Source: Candidatus Binatia bacterium (GTDB taxonomy: Bacteria; Desulfobacterota; Binatia; UBA1149; CAITLU01). Taken from it: 64,000 nt of DNA. Shown piece after piece: positions 43,416-52,237 of the stretch. The first letter of the stretch is position 1. Each line of letters begins with the position of its first letter. The notes under the pieces are model-generated. The model was not told the origin of the DNA. It was given only the letters and a program-made list of their open reading frames with translations, and ran no database searches. The stretch covers positions 186,001-250,000 of the forward strand of contig DASXOZ010000013.1 of assembly GCA_036493895.1 (NCBI GenBank). The letters run 5' to 3'. The position numbers and the translations under genes were made by a program.

Positions 43416-44666
43416 GTGCCTCGTCGCAAGATCCGCAGCGTCGCCGTGCTCGGCGGCGGGCCGGTCGGCTCCAGCCTTTCCGCCTACCTGGCCAGATCCG
43501 GCATGCGCGTGGCCCTGTTCCACAAGGCCAAGCGCCCGCCGATCATCGTCGGCGAATCGCTGGTGCCTGCCATCGTCCCGTTCCTGAGAAGACTCGGGAT
43601 CGAGAAAGAAGTCGAGGCTTTCAGCACGTACAAGCCCGGCGCGACCTTCGTGCTGTCGACGGAGAACGACATCAGTTTTCGCTTCGACCAGGCCATCGGC
43701 GCCGAGGTCAACTATTCGTACAACACGCCGCGCGACCGTTTCGACGCCGCGATCCTCGGGGCTGCGCGCGCGGCCGGCGCGACGATCATCGAAGGAACGG
43801 CCGCGCTGGAGCGGGAAAACGGCAGCGACCGCGTGCGGCTTTCCGACAAGGCGATGGAGCTTGCCGGTGACGCGCTCAGCGGGCAGCCCGATTTCATCGT
43901 CGACGCCACCGGCCGCTCGCGCACGATCGGCAACCTCTTCGAGATCCCGTTCGTCGAAGGCCCGCGCAAGGACACGGCCCTGCACGCGCACATGAAGGGC
44001 GTGCCGCTCGTCGTCGAAGGCAACGTGCACACCGACCGCCTTTCGCGCGGCTGGTGCTGGAGGATCCCGTTGCCCGGCCGCGTCTCGATCGGGCTCGTCG
44101 TCAACGCCGAGCACCTGGCGCGCTTCGGTCCTTCGATCGAGGACCAGTTTGCGGGCACGCTTGCCGAAGAACCGGTGCTCAGCCGCTGGAGCGCGGGCGC
44201 CGAGCGCGTCACTCCCGTCGTCAAGTACACGAACTACCAGATGCGCTCGGTTCGCGGCGTCGGCGAGAACTGGGCGACGGTCGGCGATTCGTTCGGTTTC
44301 ATCGATCCGGTGTTCTCGAGCGGCCTGCTGATCGGAATGGAAGGGGCGCTCGAGCTGTCGCAGGCGCTCGTCGCGGGCACCGACCGCGCGCTCAAGCGCT
44401 TCGAGCAGCACGTGCTCTACAACCTGAAGGTGTGGCAGCGCCTGGTGGACTACTACTACAACGGCAGCCTGTTCACGCTGTTCCTGATCGGCCAGTACAA
44501 GGCCAAGCAGAAAGGCTGGAGCGTTCTCAACCGTCACTTCGGCCGCCACATGCCGCGGGTGTTCACCGGCGAGGCGACGCGCAGCCGCTACAGCGTCGGC
44601 CTCGTCGATTTCATGGTGAAGTACGGGACCTACGGCCACGACTGCGCCGAACTGTCGGTGCGCTGA
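43416..44666 (+). CDS. Flavin-dependent halogenase-superfamily enzyme (copy 2)
   Basis: The 416-residue flavoprotein has VLGGGPVGSSLSAYLAR (FAD), VGESLVPAIVPFLRRLG, which is typical of phenolic halogenases, Lys73 in YKPGATF at the position of the catalytic lysine, W213-C-W215-R-I217-P218 (WxWxIP) and GFIDPVFSSG (294-303). All three recognised halogenase motifs are intact, more convincingly than in the copy at 19041. It could halogenate a phenolic head group using FADH2, O2 and halide. No flavin reductase is adjacent. It is followed 8 nt later by a desaturase-like flavoprotein. Confidence 0.78.
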   Translation: MPRRKIRSVAVLGGGPVGSSLSAYLARSGMRVALFHKAKRPPIIVGESLVPAIVPFLRRLGIEKEVEAFSTYKPGATFVLSTENDISFRFDQAIGAEVNYSYNTPRDRFDAAILGAARAAGATIIEGTAALERENGSDRVRLSDKAMELAGDALSGQPDFIVDATGRSRTIGNLFEIPFVEGPRKDTALHAHMKGVPLVVEGNVHTDRLSRGWCWRIPLPGRVSIGLVVNAEHLARFGPSIEDQFAGTLAEEPVLSRWSAGAERVTPVVKYTNYQMRSVRGVGENWATVGDSFGFIDPVFSSGLLIGMEGALELSQALVAGTDRALKRFEQHVLYNLKVWQRLVDYYYNGSLFTLFLIGQYKAKQKGWSVLNRHFGRHMPRVFTGEATRSRYSVGLVDFMVKYGTYGHDCAELSVR

Positions 44667-44674
44667 GCCGAGCC

Positions 44675-46237
44675 GTGGCCGGCCGCCGCCCGCCGGGAAC
44701 CGATTTCCACTCCGAGGCCGCCGCCGGCCGCTACGACGTCGTCGTCGTCGGCAGCGGCATCGGCGGCCTGACCGCGGCCGCCCTGCTTGCGCGGGCGGGC
44801 CGCAGCGTGCTGGTCATCGAGCGCCACGACCGCGTCGGCGGCTATGCGCACGCGTTTCGCCGTCGCCGCTACCGTTTCGATTCGGCCGTGCACCTGGTCG
44901 GCGGTTGCGGCAGCCGTCGCGGCGACGGCGGCGGCCTCGTGCAGAGAGTCCTGGCGGCGTCGGGCGTCGAGGGACGCTGCGAGTTTCTCGCCGTCGATCC
45001 GTTCTACGAAGCAGTCTACGACGGCCAGCGCTTCGAGGTGCCGGGACGCGTCGACGATTTCCTCGCGATGCATGCGTCGCTGTTCCCGCGCGAGCGCGAC
45101 CAGATCGTACGGTTCCTCGCAATCGTCGACGAAGTCTACAACCAGACGCGGCTGGCCCAGCAGCTCGAGTCGGCGCTGGACATCCTCGGGTCGGTCGAAC
45201 GCTTTCCGGCGCTGGTGCGCTACCATCGCGCGACGCTGGCCGACGTGCTCGAAGCGAGCGTCGGCGATCCGATGCTGCGCGCGCTGCTGGCGACGACGTG
45301 GCCCTACGTCGGCCTTCCTCCGTCGCGCGTGTCGTTCCTGTACTGGGCCAACATGATGGGCACCTATCTTCGCGAAGGGCCGTGGTACTGCCGCGGAACG
45401 TTCCAGAACTTCGCGAATGCGCTGGCCGAGGGCATCCGCGGCGCCGGCGGCGAGCTTCTGCTTCGCAGCGCCGTACGCCGCATCACGACCGAAAACGGGC
45501 GCGCGACCGGCGTCGTGCTCGAAACCGGGCAGCACATCGGCGCCGACGTTGTCGTCTCGAATGCCGACGCGTTGCAGACGGCCGAGGAACTGGTCGGCGA
45601 GTCGCGGCTTCCACCGCGCTGGCTCAGCCAGGTACGCGGGGCGAAGCGCTCGATCTCGGCCTTCGTCGTCTACGCGGCCACCGACATGGACCTGGCGGCG
45701 GCGGGCGTCTGTCACGAGAGCTTCCAGTTCCGCGATCACGACCACGACCGTGCATTCGCGACGACGCTGGACGGCAATCCGGACTGGTTGTCGATGACGG
45801 TGCCGAGCCTGATGGACGCTTCGCTGGCGCCCGACGGCCAGCACGTGCTGGTGCTGACGACGCTGATGCCCTACGAGGCCGCCGCCAGTTGGAGGACACG
45901 CAAGCGAGGCGTCACCGATGCGATGCTCGCTTTCGTCGAGACCCGTGTGCCCGGACTCGCTTCCTCGCTGCGCTTTGCCGAAGGCGGCACGCCGCGCACG
46001 ATGGAGCGCTACACGCGCAACACGGGCGGCGCGATCTACGGATGGGAGTTGTCGCCCGCCCAGGTGGGGCCGGGACGGCTGCCGTCCGCTACTCCGATCG
46101 AAGGATTGCACCTTGCCGGACACTGGACTCGGCCGGGAGGCGGAATATACGGTGTCGTATTGTCGGGAATCGATGCAGCGGTTCGCGTGCTCGGCCTGAA
46201 GACTCCAGACTCGCTGTGGAGCCTGCTCGGAGTCTGA
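44675..46237 (+). CDS. Phytoene-desaturase/carotene-isomerase-like FAD oxidoreductase
   Basis: The 520-residue protein has VVVVGSGIGGLTAAALLARAG at the N-terminus, FDSAVHLVGG, a mid region NFANALAEGIRGAGGELL and a C-terminal LHLAGHWTRPGGGIYGVVLSG, the layout of CrtI/CrtISO enzymes. The family desaturates or isomerises conjugated polyenes. Here the nearest polyene is the aryl polyene rather than a carotenoid, since no crt synthase is present. GTG at 44675 starts it, in an operon with the second halogenase-like gene. Confidence 0.82.
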   Translation: MAGRRPPGTDFHSEAAAGRYDVVVVGSGIGGLTAAALLARAGRSVLVIERHDRVGGYAHAFRRRRYRFDSAVHLVGGCGSRRGDGGGLVQRVLAASGVEGRCEFLAVDPFYEAVYDGQRFEVPGRVDDFLAMHASLFPRERDQIVRFLAIVDEVYNQTRLAQQLESALDILGSVERFPALVRYHRATLADVLEASVGDPMLRALLATTWPYVGLPPSRVSFLYWANMMGTYLREGPWYCRGTFQNFANALAEGIRGAGGELLLRSAVRRITTENGRATGVVLETGQHIGADVVVSNADALQTAEELVGESRLPPRWLSQVRGAKRSISAFVVYAATDMDLAAAGVCHESFQFRDHDHDRAFATTLDGNPDWLSMTVPSLMDASLAPDGQHVLVLTTLMPYEAAASWRTRKRGVTDAMLAFVETRVPGLASSLRFAEGGTPRTMERYTRNTGGAIYGWELSPAQVGPGRLPSATPIEGLHLAGHWTRPGGGIYGVVLSGIDAAVRVLGLKTPDSLWSLLGV

Positions 46238-46275
46238 GCCGCGGTGAAAAGTCTCACTGCCCCGGAGAAGATCCC

Positions 46276-46905
46276 ATGATCCACAAGAAATGTTTCCAGG
46301 CGCACCCGACCATGGCCGCCATCGTGGCCTCCCTGGCGCTCCTCGTCGCGACGAGCGGCGCCTGCCTTGCCCAGGATGCCGCGACCGGCTCGGCTTCGGG
46401 CGCTGCCGATGCCCCGGTGAAAACGGGCAAAATAGGTCCCGGCAGCCCGGCGTCCCATGCAAAGTCCTCCGCAAAGTCCGCGAAGGCCGCACCTGCAGCC
46501 AAGGGCATTCATCTTTCGCCGGTGACGCCGGTCGCGAGCAGCGTCAACGTGCACCCGCAGGTTCTCTCCGAGTGCAAGCTTCAGACGGCGCTTCCCCAGC
46601 AGATTGCCGAGAAGAATTCCGAGATCGTGCTCTCGGATGCTCCCGGCGCCGAGACTCTCGAGCTTCGCATCGTCGACATCCATGCGCCCAACGGCGGCTG
46701 GTTCTCCGGGCCGAAGTGGGTGACCGTCGATGGCAAGCTGATGGCCGGCAAGACGGTCAAGGGCAGCTTCACCGCGAAAGAAACGTCGATGGCTTCGGCC
46801 ACGGCGTGCGGCATGCTTTCGAAAGTGATCGCGGTGATGGCGGGCGACATCGCCGAGTGGGTCAAGAATCCGACCAAAAACGGAACGCTGGGGGGCGCGC
46901 ACTAG
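46276..46905 (+). CDS. Secreted protein of unknown function
   Basis: The 209-residue protein has a signal peptide (residues 1-33, ending CLAQ), an Ala/Lys/Ser-rich linker (about 35-75) and a globular C-terminal domain with two cysteines (SECKLQT and TACGML), including LELRIVDIHAPNGG and TAKETSMASATACG. I do not recognise the family. GGAG lies 8 nt before the ATG. It follows the desaturase-like gene by 38 nt and may be the last gene of that transcript, with a strong terminator behind it. Confidence 0.75.
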   Translation: MIHKKCFQAHPTMAAIVASLALLVATSGACLAQDAATGSASGAADAPVKTGKIGPGSPASHAKSSAKSAKAAPAAKGIHLSPVTPVASSVNVHPQVLSECKLQTALPQQIAEKNSEIVLSDAPGAETLELRIVDIHAPNGGWFSGPKWVTVDGKLMAGKTVKGSFTAKETSMASATACGMLSKVIAVMAGDIAEWVKNPTKNGTLGGAH

Positions 46906-46930
46906 CGAGCGTGCCGTGAGCGGCTCCGCC

Positions 46931-46957
46931 GCAGCGCTGCAAAATTTGTAGCGCTGC
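46931..46957. terminator. Bidirectional terminator between convergent genes
   Basis: A perfect 8-bp stem GCAGCGCT / AGCGCTGC is extended inward by one wobble pair and by CAA/TTG, for about 12 pairs with a 3-nt loop. The inner A/T tract AAAATTT sits at the tip. It lies between the secreted protein (ends 46905) and the VOC gene (ends 46971) and could stop transcripts from both sides. Confidence 0.65.
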
Positions 46958-46970
46958 TCGCTGCGAGGAA

Positions 46971-47393
46971 TCAGCCGTTGCCGTCGCTGCTGTCGTGGGC
47001 GCGCCCGAGCGACTGCCCGTGCGAGAATTCCACCCGGTTGCCGTCGGGATCGCGCAGCATGCAGTAGTAGCCGACGACGGGTCCGGCATAGATCGGTCCC
47101 TGCACTTCGATGCCGTCGGCCAGTCCCCGGGACGCCGCGCGATCGACGTCGTCGCGCGAACCCATCGCGTAACCCAGATGTGCCACCGGTCCCTCGCCGC
47201 GGTCCGGTGGCAGGATGCCGAGCAGCACGAGCACGAAATCCTCGGACCGCCCTGCTTCGGCCATCCAGACCACGATGGTTCCGTCGTCGCTGCGCCGGTG
47301 TACTTCGTGCAGTCCGACGTGGCGCGCGTAAAAACCGACCGAAGCCTCGATGTCACGGCAGAACAGCGCGACGTGAGTGCAGGTGGGTGTCAA
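46971..47393 (-). CDS. VOC-superfamily (glyoxalase-like) protein
   Basis: The 140-residue protein has one complete vicinal-oxygen-chelate unit pair: THVALFCRDIEASVGFY with the first metal His, and a late DPDGNRVEFSHG with Glu. Such enzymes are metal-dependent lyases, isomerases or resistance proteins. Its closest-looking group is lactoylglutathione-lyase-like, but the substrate is not predictable. It is monocistronic, with convergent terminator downstream. Confidence 0.85.
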   Translation of the reverse strand: MTPTCTHVALFCRDIEASVGFYARHVGLHEVHRRSDDGTIVVWMAEAGRSEDFVLVLLGILPPDRGEGPVAHLGYAMGSRDDVDRAASRGLADGIEVQGPIYAGPVVGYYCMLRDPDGNRVEFSHGQSLGRAHDSSDGNG

Positions 47394-47474
47394 TGCGGCA
47401 GCCTCGCGCGAATCGCCGATGTCCGGATTGTCGGCATTGCCGGATGAAACGGTCGGCGCCGGCGCGTCACGCGC

Positions 47475-48026
47475 TCAGCTCCGGTGCATCAGGTCGGCGG
47501 CGTGCTCGCAGAGCACGTCCATCGCGGCGGCGCGGAAGATGCCCCAGCTCCGCCACGTGGGCGTCACGCGGCGCAGCTTGTCGGCAAACGACGGCAGCTC
47601 CTCGGGCAGCGCCTCCTGCCAGTCCGAGATCTTCTCGTCGGGATCGTTGCTCTGCAGCACGCCGGAAAGCTCGCGAACCAGGAACAGGTGGGTGAAGAAA
47701 CGCGAATGCGCCTCCCCGGCCTTGTAACCGATGCGTGCGACGAAGCGCTCGATGCTGACCGTGAGGTTGGTTTCTTCCCAGATCTCGCGCAGGAGCGCAC
47801 GCTCGACCTTCTCCCCGCGCTGGATGCCGCCCGACGGAAGGCGCATCACCGATCCGGGATAGCTCTGCTTGGTCTGCAGCAGCACGCGTCCGCTGCGGCG
47901 CACGATGGCCATGCAGACTTCGCCGTGGGCGCGCTCGCTGACCGGCGGAAACCCGATCGTCGGGAGCTCGAACGTGATCTCGCGGGGCCCGTTCCAGGAA
48001 GAGCCCGACGAAGACTTGGGGCTCAA
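47475..48026 (-). CDS. NUDIX hydrolase
   Basis: The protein of about 183 residues has a complete NUDIX box, GGIQRGEKVERALLREIWEE, that binds Mg2+ and hydrolyses a nucleoside diphosphate linked to X. The proposed TTG start at 48026 overlaps the stop of the DHH-phosphoesterase gene (TTGA), indicating coupling to a gene also acting on nucleotides. The N-terminal 30 residues lack motifs. Confidence 0.85.
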   Translation of the reverse strand: MSPKSSSGSSWNGPREITFELPTIGFPPVSERAHGEVCMAIVRRSGRVLLQTKQSYPGSVMRLPSGGIQRGEKVERALLREIWEETNLTVSIERFVARIGYKAGEAHSRFFTHLFLVRELSGVLQSNDPDEKISDWQEALPEELPSFADKLRRVTPTWRSWGIFRAAAMDVLCEHAADLMHRS

Positions 48027-48997
48027 CGGTCCACCCCCCTCGCCAACGCATCGGCAGTGCGGCTGGCCAGCGTATCGGCGCGATTGGGGCCCGGAACTTC
48101 CATCTCGCATCCCGCGGCCGCCTCGTGGCCGCCTCCACCGAAGCTCGTCGCCAGGCGCGAAAGATCGACGTCGCAGTCGGGCGTGCGGCGGAAACTGATA
48201 CCGCCGCCGCGACGGTCGTAGAGCGCAAAGACTCCGCGCTGCCAGCGCTGGCGCCAGCGGTCGGCAATCTCGCCCGAGTAACCGTCGCACTCGCTCGCGA
48301 TCACGCGCAGCTCCCTGGCCGGAACTTCTTTCACGGTGCAGGTGTTTTCCGCCAGCTTGAACGTACTTGCCAGCTCCCGCTGCACACGGTCGTGCGCACG
48401 GCGAAGCTCGGGGCCGTACTCGAGGTCGGAACCCATCGCGAGCAGCGCGCGGTAGGCATCGTTCTGCTCCATCGCGCGCACCGTCAGCGCCAGCTCCCGC
48501 GAGCCCTCGATGGCGAGGATCCAGCGGTCGTTGTCGTCGGCCGTGCGCACGAGGTTCTCGAGCGCGAGAAGGTCGGGATTGCTGTGGCCGGCCGCGGCAT
48601 CGCGCGAGCACAGCTCGTCGAAGAGCAGGCGGCTGGCCGCGTACTTCATGTCGAGCACGTAGCTGGTGAAGCTCGCGTGCAGCTTGCCCTTCTCGCGTGC
48701 CTCCAGCGCAGACTTGTGGTGGTCGATCCAGTTCAGCTCCAGGCCGCGGTCGACCAGGGCGTTGAGATGGCTCGTCGTCTCGTCGTCACGCCACGAGATG
48801 TCGGTGATCCACAGCTCCTCGTTCTCGGGATGCGCGGGGGAGAAACGCCGCAGCGTCTCGTCGATCTGGCGGTTGCTCGCGAAGGTGGGATGGAACTCGC
48901 GCCCCTCGAAGTAGCGCGCGGCCACCACGGCGCAGGTCAGCCCGTCCAGGCAGTTGGGGCCGTGGCTGACGACGGTGACGCGACGACCGGAAGACAC
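48023..48997 (-). CDS. DHH/DHHA1-family phosphoesterase
   Basis: The 324-residue protein has the metal-binding motifs of DHH enzymes: SHGPNCLDG, TDIS, the eponymous WIDHHKS, and the C-terminal DHHA1 motif GGGGHEAAAG. Relatives degrade nano-RNAs, pAp or cyclic dinucleotides; which applies here cannot be told. GTG at 48997 begins it. It is coupled to the NUDIX gene. Confidence 0.88.
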   Translation of the reverse strand: MSSGRRVTVVSHGPNCLDGLTCAVVAARYFEGREFHPTFASNRQIDETLRRFSPAHPENEELWITDISWRDDETTSHLNALVDRGLELNWIDHHKSALEAREKGKLHASFTSYVLDMKYAASRLLFDELCSRDAAAGHSNPDLLALENLVRTADDNDRWILAIEGSRELALTVRAMEQNDAYRALLAMGSDLEYGPELRRAHDRVQRELASTFKLAENTCTVKEVPARELRVIASECDGYSGEIADRWRQRWQRGVFALYDRRGGGISFRRTPDCDVDLSRLATSFGGGGHEAAAGCEMEVPGPNRADTLASRTADALARGVDR

Positions 48998-49075
48998 AGG
49001 GGCACTTTAACCGCTCGTCGCCGCAAGACAATGGCCTCGCGGCTCCGCTGCGCCGTGTCAGGCCGCCGCAGGCCG

Positions 49076-50077
49076 TCAAGGAAGGGGGCGAACACGTTCG
49101 ACTGCCTTCGACGTGACGGAGCGATAGCAGGCCTCGGCGACGGCGACGGCGGCCAGGCCGTCGCGGTAGGAGATGGGGGGAGCAAGATCACATCGTGCGT
49201 CGGCGACGAAACGCTCCAGCAAAGACCGGACCGTCATGCGCGGCGGCTCGATCACCAGCTCCTCGCGCCCGTCGGGGGAGAGGCGGTAGCCGGTGCCGAG
49301 CACGTGGTCGACGACGAGCTGTCCGTGTTCGCCGCTGGCCTCGATCAAACCGCTGCGGCTGGCCGTCGACCGCGAGCAGGCGACCTGGGCGAGCAGGCCG
49401 TCCGCGTCCATGGCCAGCAACGCGATGAAGTGGTCTTCGGTATCGCGCGTGCGAACGCGCCGCGCCGCCGCCGAGACCTCGACCACCCGGTGCCGCGACA
49501 GCCAGTGCAGCAGGTCGAAACAGTGCACCCCGGTGTGCAGGATGTTGCCGCCACCCGAATCCTCGGGAGCATCGAGCCACGCAAGGTCGAGCTGGGGAGG
49601 AAAGCGCTGCGAAAAAAGCAGCGAGTCGAGCCGCCCGATCGAGGGCAGATCGCGTCGCAGCGCTTCGACGGTGGAATTGAAGCGCAGCGTGTGGGCGGCA
49701 AGGCAGTAGACACCGCTCCTCTCGACGAGGCCGAGCAGCGCCAGCCCTTTGTCCAGCGTCGGCGCAACCGGTTTCTCGAGGATGATGCGCTTGCCGGACT
49801 CGATCGCGAGCGCAAGGAAGCGCGGCACGAGGCGCGGAATGGTTGCCAGGACGACCGCATCGACGTCGCGGCGCGAGATCAGCTTCTCGGCATCGCTCTC
49901 GAACTCGCATCCGACCTCGCGCGCCAGCGCCTCGCCTTTGTCGCGATCGCGACGGCAGACGGCGACGAGCTCGATGCCGTCGACGTCGCGGGCGGCATGG
50001 GCAGCGTAGCGGGAGCCGTGCTTTCCCGCGCCGACGACTGCCAGGCGAAGGCGGGACGCTGCGTTCGTAGTCTTCAT
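49076..50077 (-). CDS. Gfo/Idh/MocA-family oxidoreductase
   Basis: The 333-residue NAD(P)-dependent dehydrogenase has VAVVGAGKHGSRYAAHA at the nucleotide fold, EKP at about 100-102 (catalytic Lys), and GGGNILHTGVHCFDLLHW, with the His of the active-site helix. The family oxidises or reduces sugar carbons. The sugar is unknown. It lies divergent from the endonuclease III gene and 78 nt downstream of nothing on its strand, so likely monocistronic. Confidence 0.88.
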   Translation of the reverse strand: MKTTNAASRLRLAVVGAGKHGSRYAAHAARDVDGIELVAVCRRDRDKGEALAREVGCEFESDAEKLISRRDVDAVVLATIPRLVPRFLALAIESGKRIILEKPVAPTLDKGLALLGLVERSGVYCLAAHTLRFNSTVEALRRDLPSIGRLDSLLFSQRFPPQLDLAWLDAPEDSGGGNILHTGVHCFDLLHWLSRHRVVEVSAAARRVRTRDTEDHFIALLAMDADGLLAQVACSRSTASRSGLIEASGEHGQLVVDHVLGTGYRLSPDGREELVIEPPRMTVRSLLERFVADARCDLAPPISYRDGLAAVAVAEACYRSVTSKAVERVRPLP

Positions 50078-50175
50078 TGCGGCAAAAATCGGCAGCAGGG
50101 TTGCATGCCCGCAGGGGCTTTCCTATTGGGCTGACGGTGCCGCGCCCGCGCGAAACTGCCGCCGGGCCCGGGCCC

Positions 50176-50832
50176 GTGACCAACGCCGAGCTGCCGGCGA
50201 TCGTTCGCGCGCTGCGCAAGGAGGCGGCGAAAAAGCTCGCGCCGGTAGTGACGCTGATCGCCGTCACCACGCGCGAGCCGTGGCGTGTGCTGTCCTCGTG
50301 CATCCTCAGCCTGAGGACCCAGGACGCGGTGACGGCGCGCGCCGCCGCCCGCATGTTCGAGCGCTGGCCGGACGTATATGCGATGGCGACGGCGGATCCC
50401 CAGGAAGTCGCGAAGGTGATCTACCCCGTCGGCTTCTATCGCACCAAGGCGCCCCAGCTCGTCGAGATGGCCCGGCGCATCCGGGACGAGTGGCAGGGCC
50501 GAGTTCCGGACGAGATCGACGAGCTGCTCGGCCTCAAGGGAGTGGGGCGAAAAACTGCCAACCTCGTCGTCGTTGCCGGATTCGGCAAGCCGGGCATATG
50601 CGTCGACACCCACGTCCATCGCATCACGAACATCTGGGGGTACGTGCGCACGAAGACCCCGGAGCAGACCGAGCTGGCACTGAGGGCAAAACTGCCGAAG
50701 CGCTACTGGATGGAGATCAACGACCTTCTCGTTTCGTTCGGCCAGACCATCTGCCGGCCCCAATCGCCGAAGTGCAGTGAATGTCCGATCGACAGGTGGT
50801 GTCCGAAGATCGGCGTTACCCGCCGGCGCTGA
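50176..50832 (+). CDS. nth: Endonuclease III
   Basis: The 218-residue DNA glycosylase/AP-lyase has the helix-hairpin-helix LLGLKGVGRKTA with catalytic Lys126, catalytic Asp144 in VDTHVHR, and a 4Fe-4S loop C193-x6-C200-x2-C203-x5-C209. It excises oxidised pyrimidines. GTG at 50176 gives the usual length; a GTG at 50137 would add 13 residues. Start of a plus-strand run of small genes. Confidence 0.95.
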   Translation: MTNAELPAIVRALRKEAAKKLAPVVTLIAVTTREPWRVLSSCILSLRTQDAVTARAAARMFERWPDVYAMATADPQEVAKVIYPVGFYRTKAPQLVEMARRIRDEWQGRVPDEIDELLGLKGVGRKTANLVVVAGFGKPGICVDTHVHRITNIWGYVRTKTPEQTELALRAKLPKRYWMEINDLLVSFGQTICRPQSPKCSECPIDRWCPKIGVTRRR

Positions 50833-50877
50833 CGCCGACGACCGGACGCCCGCAGGCCCGCAGCGCCGGAGACACGC

Positions 50878-51273
50878 ATGGCCACCATCGAGAACGTCGC
50901 TTCCCACATCCTCGACCTCGAAAAGGGAGCGCTCGAACGCTGGTGCAACGGGGATCCGTCGGGGTTCCTCGAGATCTGCTCCGACGACGTCGTCTACTTC
51001 GACCCTTTTCTCGAGCAGCGCATCGACGGGCTGGCCGAGCTCTCGGAGTACTACGAGGGCATCCGCGGCAAGGTCCGGGCGCGTCGCTTCGAGATCCTGC
51101 AGCCGAACGTGCAGGTGATCGGCGAGGCGGCGATCCTGACGTTCTGCTTCGTGTCCTGGGGAGGCAACGAGGATGCGTTCCGGTGGAACTGCACCGAGGT
51201 GTACCGCCGCGAGGGCGACGACTGGCGCATCGTGCAGACGCACTGGTCCTACACCAAGGGGGTTCGCGGCTGA
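50878..51273 (+). CDS. NTF2/SnoaL-like small protein
   Basis: The 131-residue protein has the cystatin-like NTF2 fold pattern: an N-terminal helix with LEKGALERWCNGDPSGF, DDVVYFDPFLEQRIDG and a closing WRIVQTHWSYTKG. Members are small-molecule-binding proteins or enzymes such as isomerases and cyclases. No specific activity is seen. The ATG at 50878 is preceded by GGAGA. Confidence 0.8.
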   Translation: MATIENVASHILDLEKGALERWCNGDPSGFLEICSDDVVYFDPFLEQRIDGLAELSEYYEGIRGKVRARRFEILQPNVQVIGEAAILTFCFVSWGGNEDAFRWNCTEVYRREGDDWRIVQTHWSYTKGVRG

Positions 51274-51355
51274 GCCGGCCGGGCATCGTCTTTGACGGCG
51301 TGCGCCGGCCTCGCAATGATCGCCGCGACGACGAGCATCTCTTGCGAGGGAAACG

Positions 51356-51766
51356 ATGAGAATTGCCGGGAGCTGCCTTTGCGGCGCCGTTCGCTTCGAG
51401 CTTACCCAGGACCCTCTGTGGGCCCACAACTGCCACTGTTCGCGCTGCCGCAAAACGCGGGGTGCGGCGTTTGCGCCGAATCTTTTCGTCGGCCGCGAGG
51501 GAGTGCGCTACCTCGCCGGCCAGGACCAGATCGCGTCTTACCGTCCGCCGGGCGCCGAGCGTTTCACGCACGCGTTCTGCCGCGTCTGCGGCTCGAGCCT
51601 GCCGTGGCTCAACGAGGCGCACGGCATCATCGTCGTTCCGATGGGAGTGCTCGACGACGATCCGGGGTCGCGCCCCCAGGGACACATCTTCGTCGCATCG
51701 AAAGCGCCGTGGTTCGAGATCACCGACGACCTGCCGCAGAGCCAAGGCGCCCCAGGCGCCGGGTGA
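51356..51766 (+). CDS. GFA-family zinc-binding protein (copy 1)
   Basis: The 136-residue protein has the CENP-V/glutathione-dependent formaldehyde-activating fold: CLCG, CHCSRCRK and CRVCGSSLPW provide zinc ligands. The family binds a thiol adduct such as S-hydroxymethylglutathione, though the enzymatic role is debated. GAGGG precedes the ATG. A second, distinct member follows 70 nt later. Confidence 0.9.
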   Translation: MRIAGSCLCGAVRFELTQDPLWAHNCHCSRCRKTRGAAFAPNLFVGREGVRYLAGQDQIASYRPPGAERFTHAFCRVCGSSLPWLNEAHGIIVVPMGVLDDDPGSRPQGHIFVASKAPWFEITDDLPQSQGAPGAG

Positions 51767-51836
51767 AAAAGGACGCCCCTGGCGCCGGGCGCAGGCTGAA
51801 ACAGTCGCGCAACCGCGCCCTGACGGAGGAATCCCC

Positions 51837-52229
51837 ATGAAAGTCGACGGACGCTGCCACTGCGGCGCGATCACGTACGAAGCCGAGGTCGATCCGCAGA
51901 GGGTCGGCATCTGCCACTGCAGCGACTGTCAGAACCTGACCGGCTCGGTCTATCGCGTCACCGTGCAGGCTCCGAAAGACGGTTTCCGCATCCTTGCGGG
52001 CACGCCGAAGATCTACGTGAAGACGGCGGACAGCGGCAACAAGAGGGCGCATGCATTCTGCCCGGACTGCGGCACGCCCGTTTATGCGTCGGCCGTCGAG
52101 AATCCGCCTGCGTATTCGCTTCGCGTCGGTTGCCTCGCGCAGCGCGCCGTCCTTGCTCCGAAAGCGCAGCAATGGAACCGTTCCGCGCTGCCGTGGTCGT
52201 CGGACATTCGCGACGTGCCGAGAGTCTGA
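51837..52229 (+). CDS. GFA-family zinc-binding protein (copy 2)
   Basis: The 130-residue protein has the same zinc pattern (CHCG, CHCSDCQN, CPDCGTPVY) but is only distantly similar to its neighbour. ATG at 51837 is supported by GGAGGA. The two adjacent GFA genes may have arisen by old duplication. Its function beyond zinc binding is not predicted. Confidence 0.9.
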   Translation: MKVDGRCHCGAITYEAEVDPQRVGICHCSDCQNLTGSVYRVTVQAPKDGFRILAGTPKIYVKTADSGNKRAHAFCPDCGTPVYASAVENPPAYSLRVGCLAQRAVLAPKAQQWNRSALPWSSDIRDVPRV

Positions 52230-52237
52230 GACACGGG

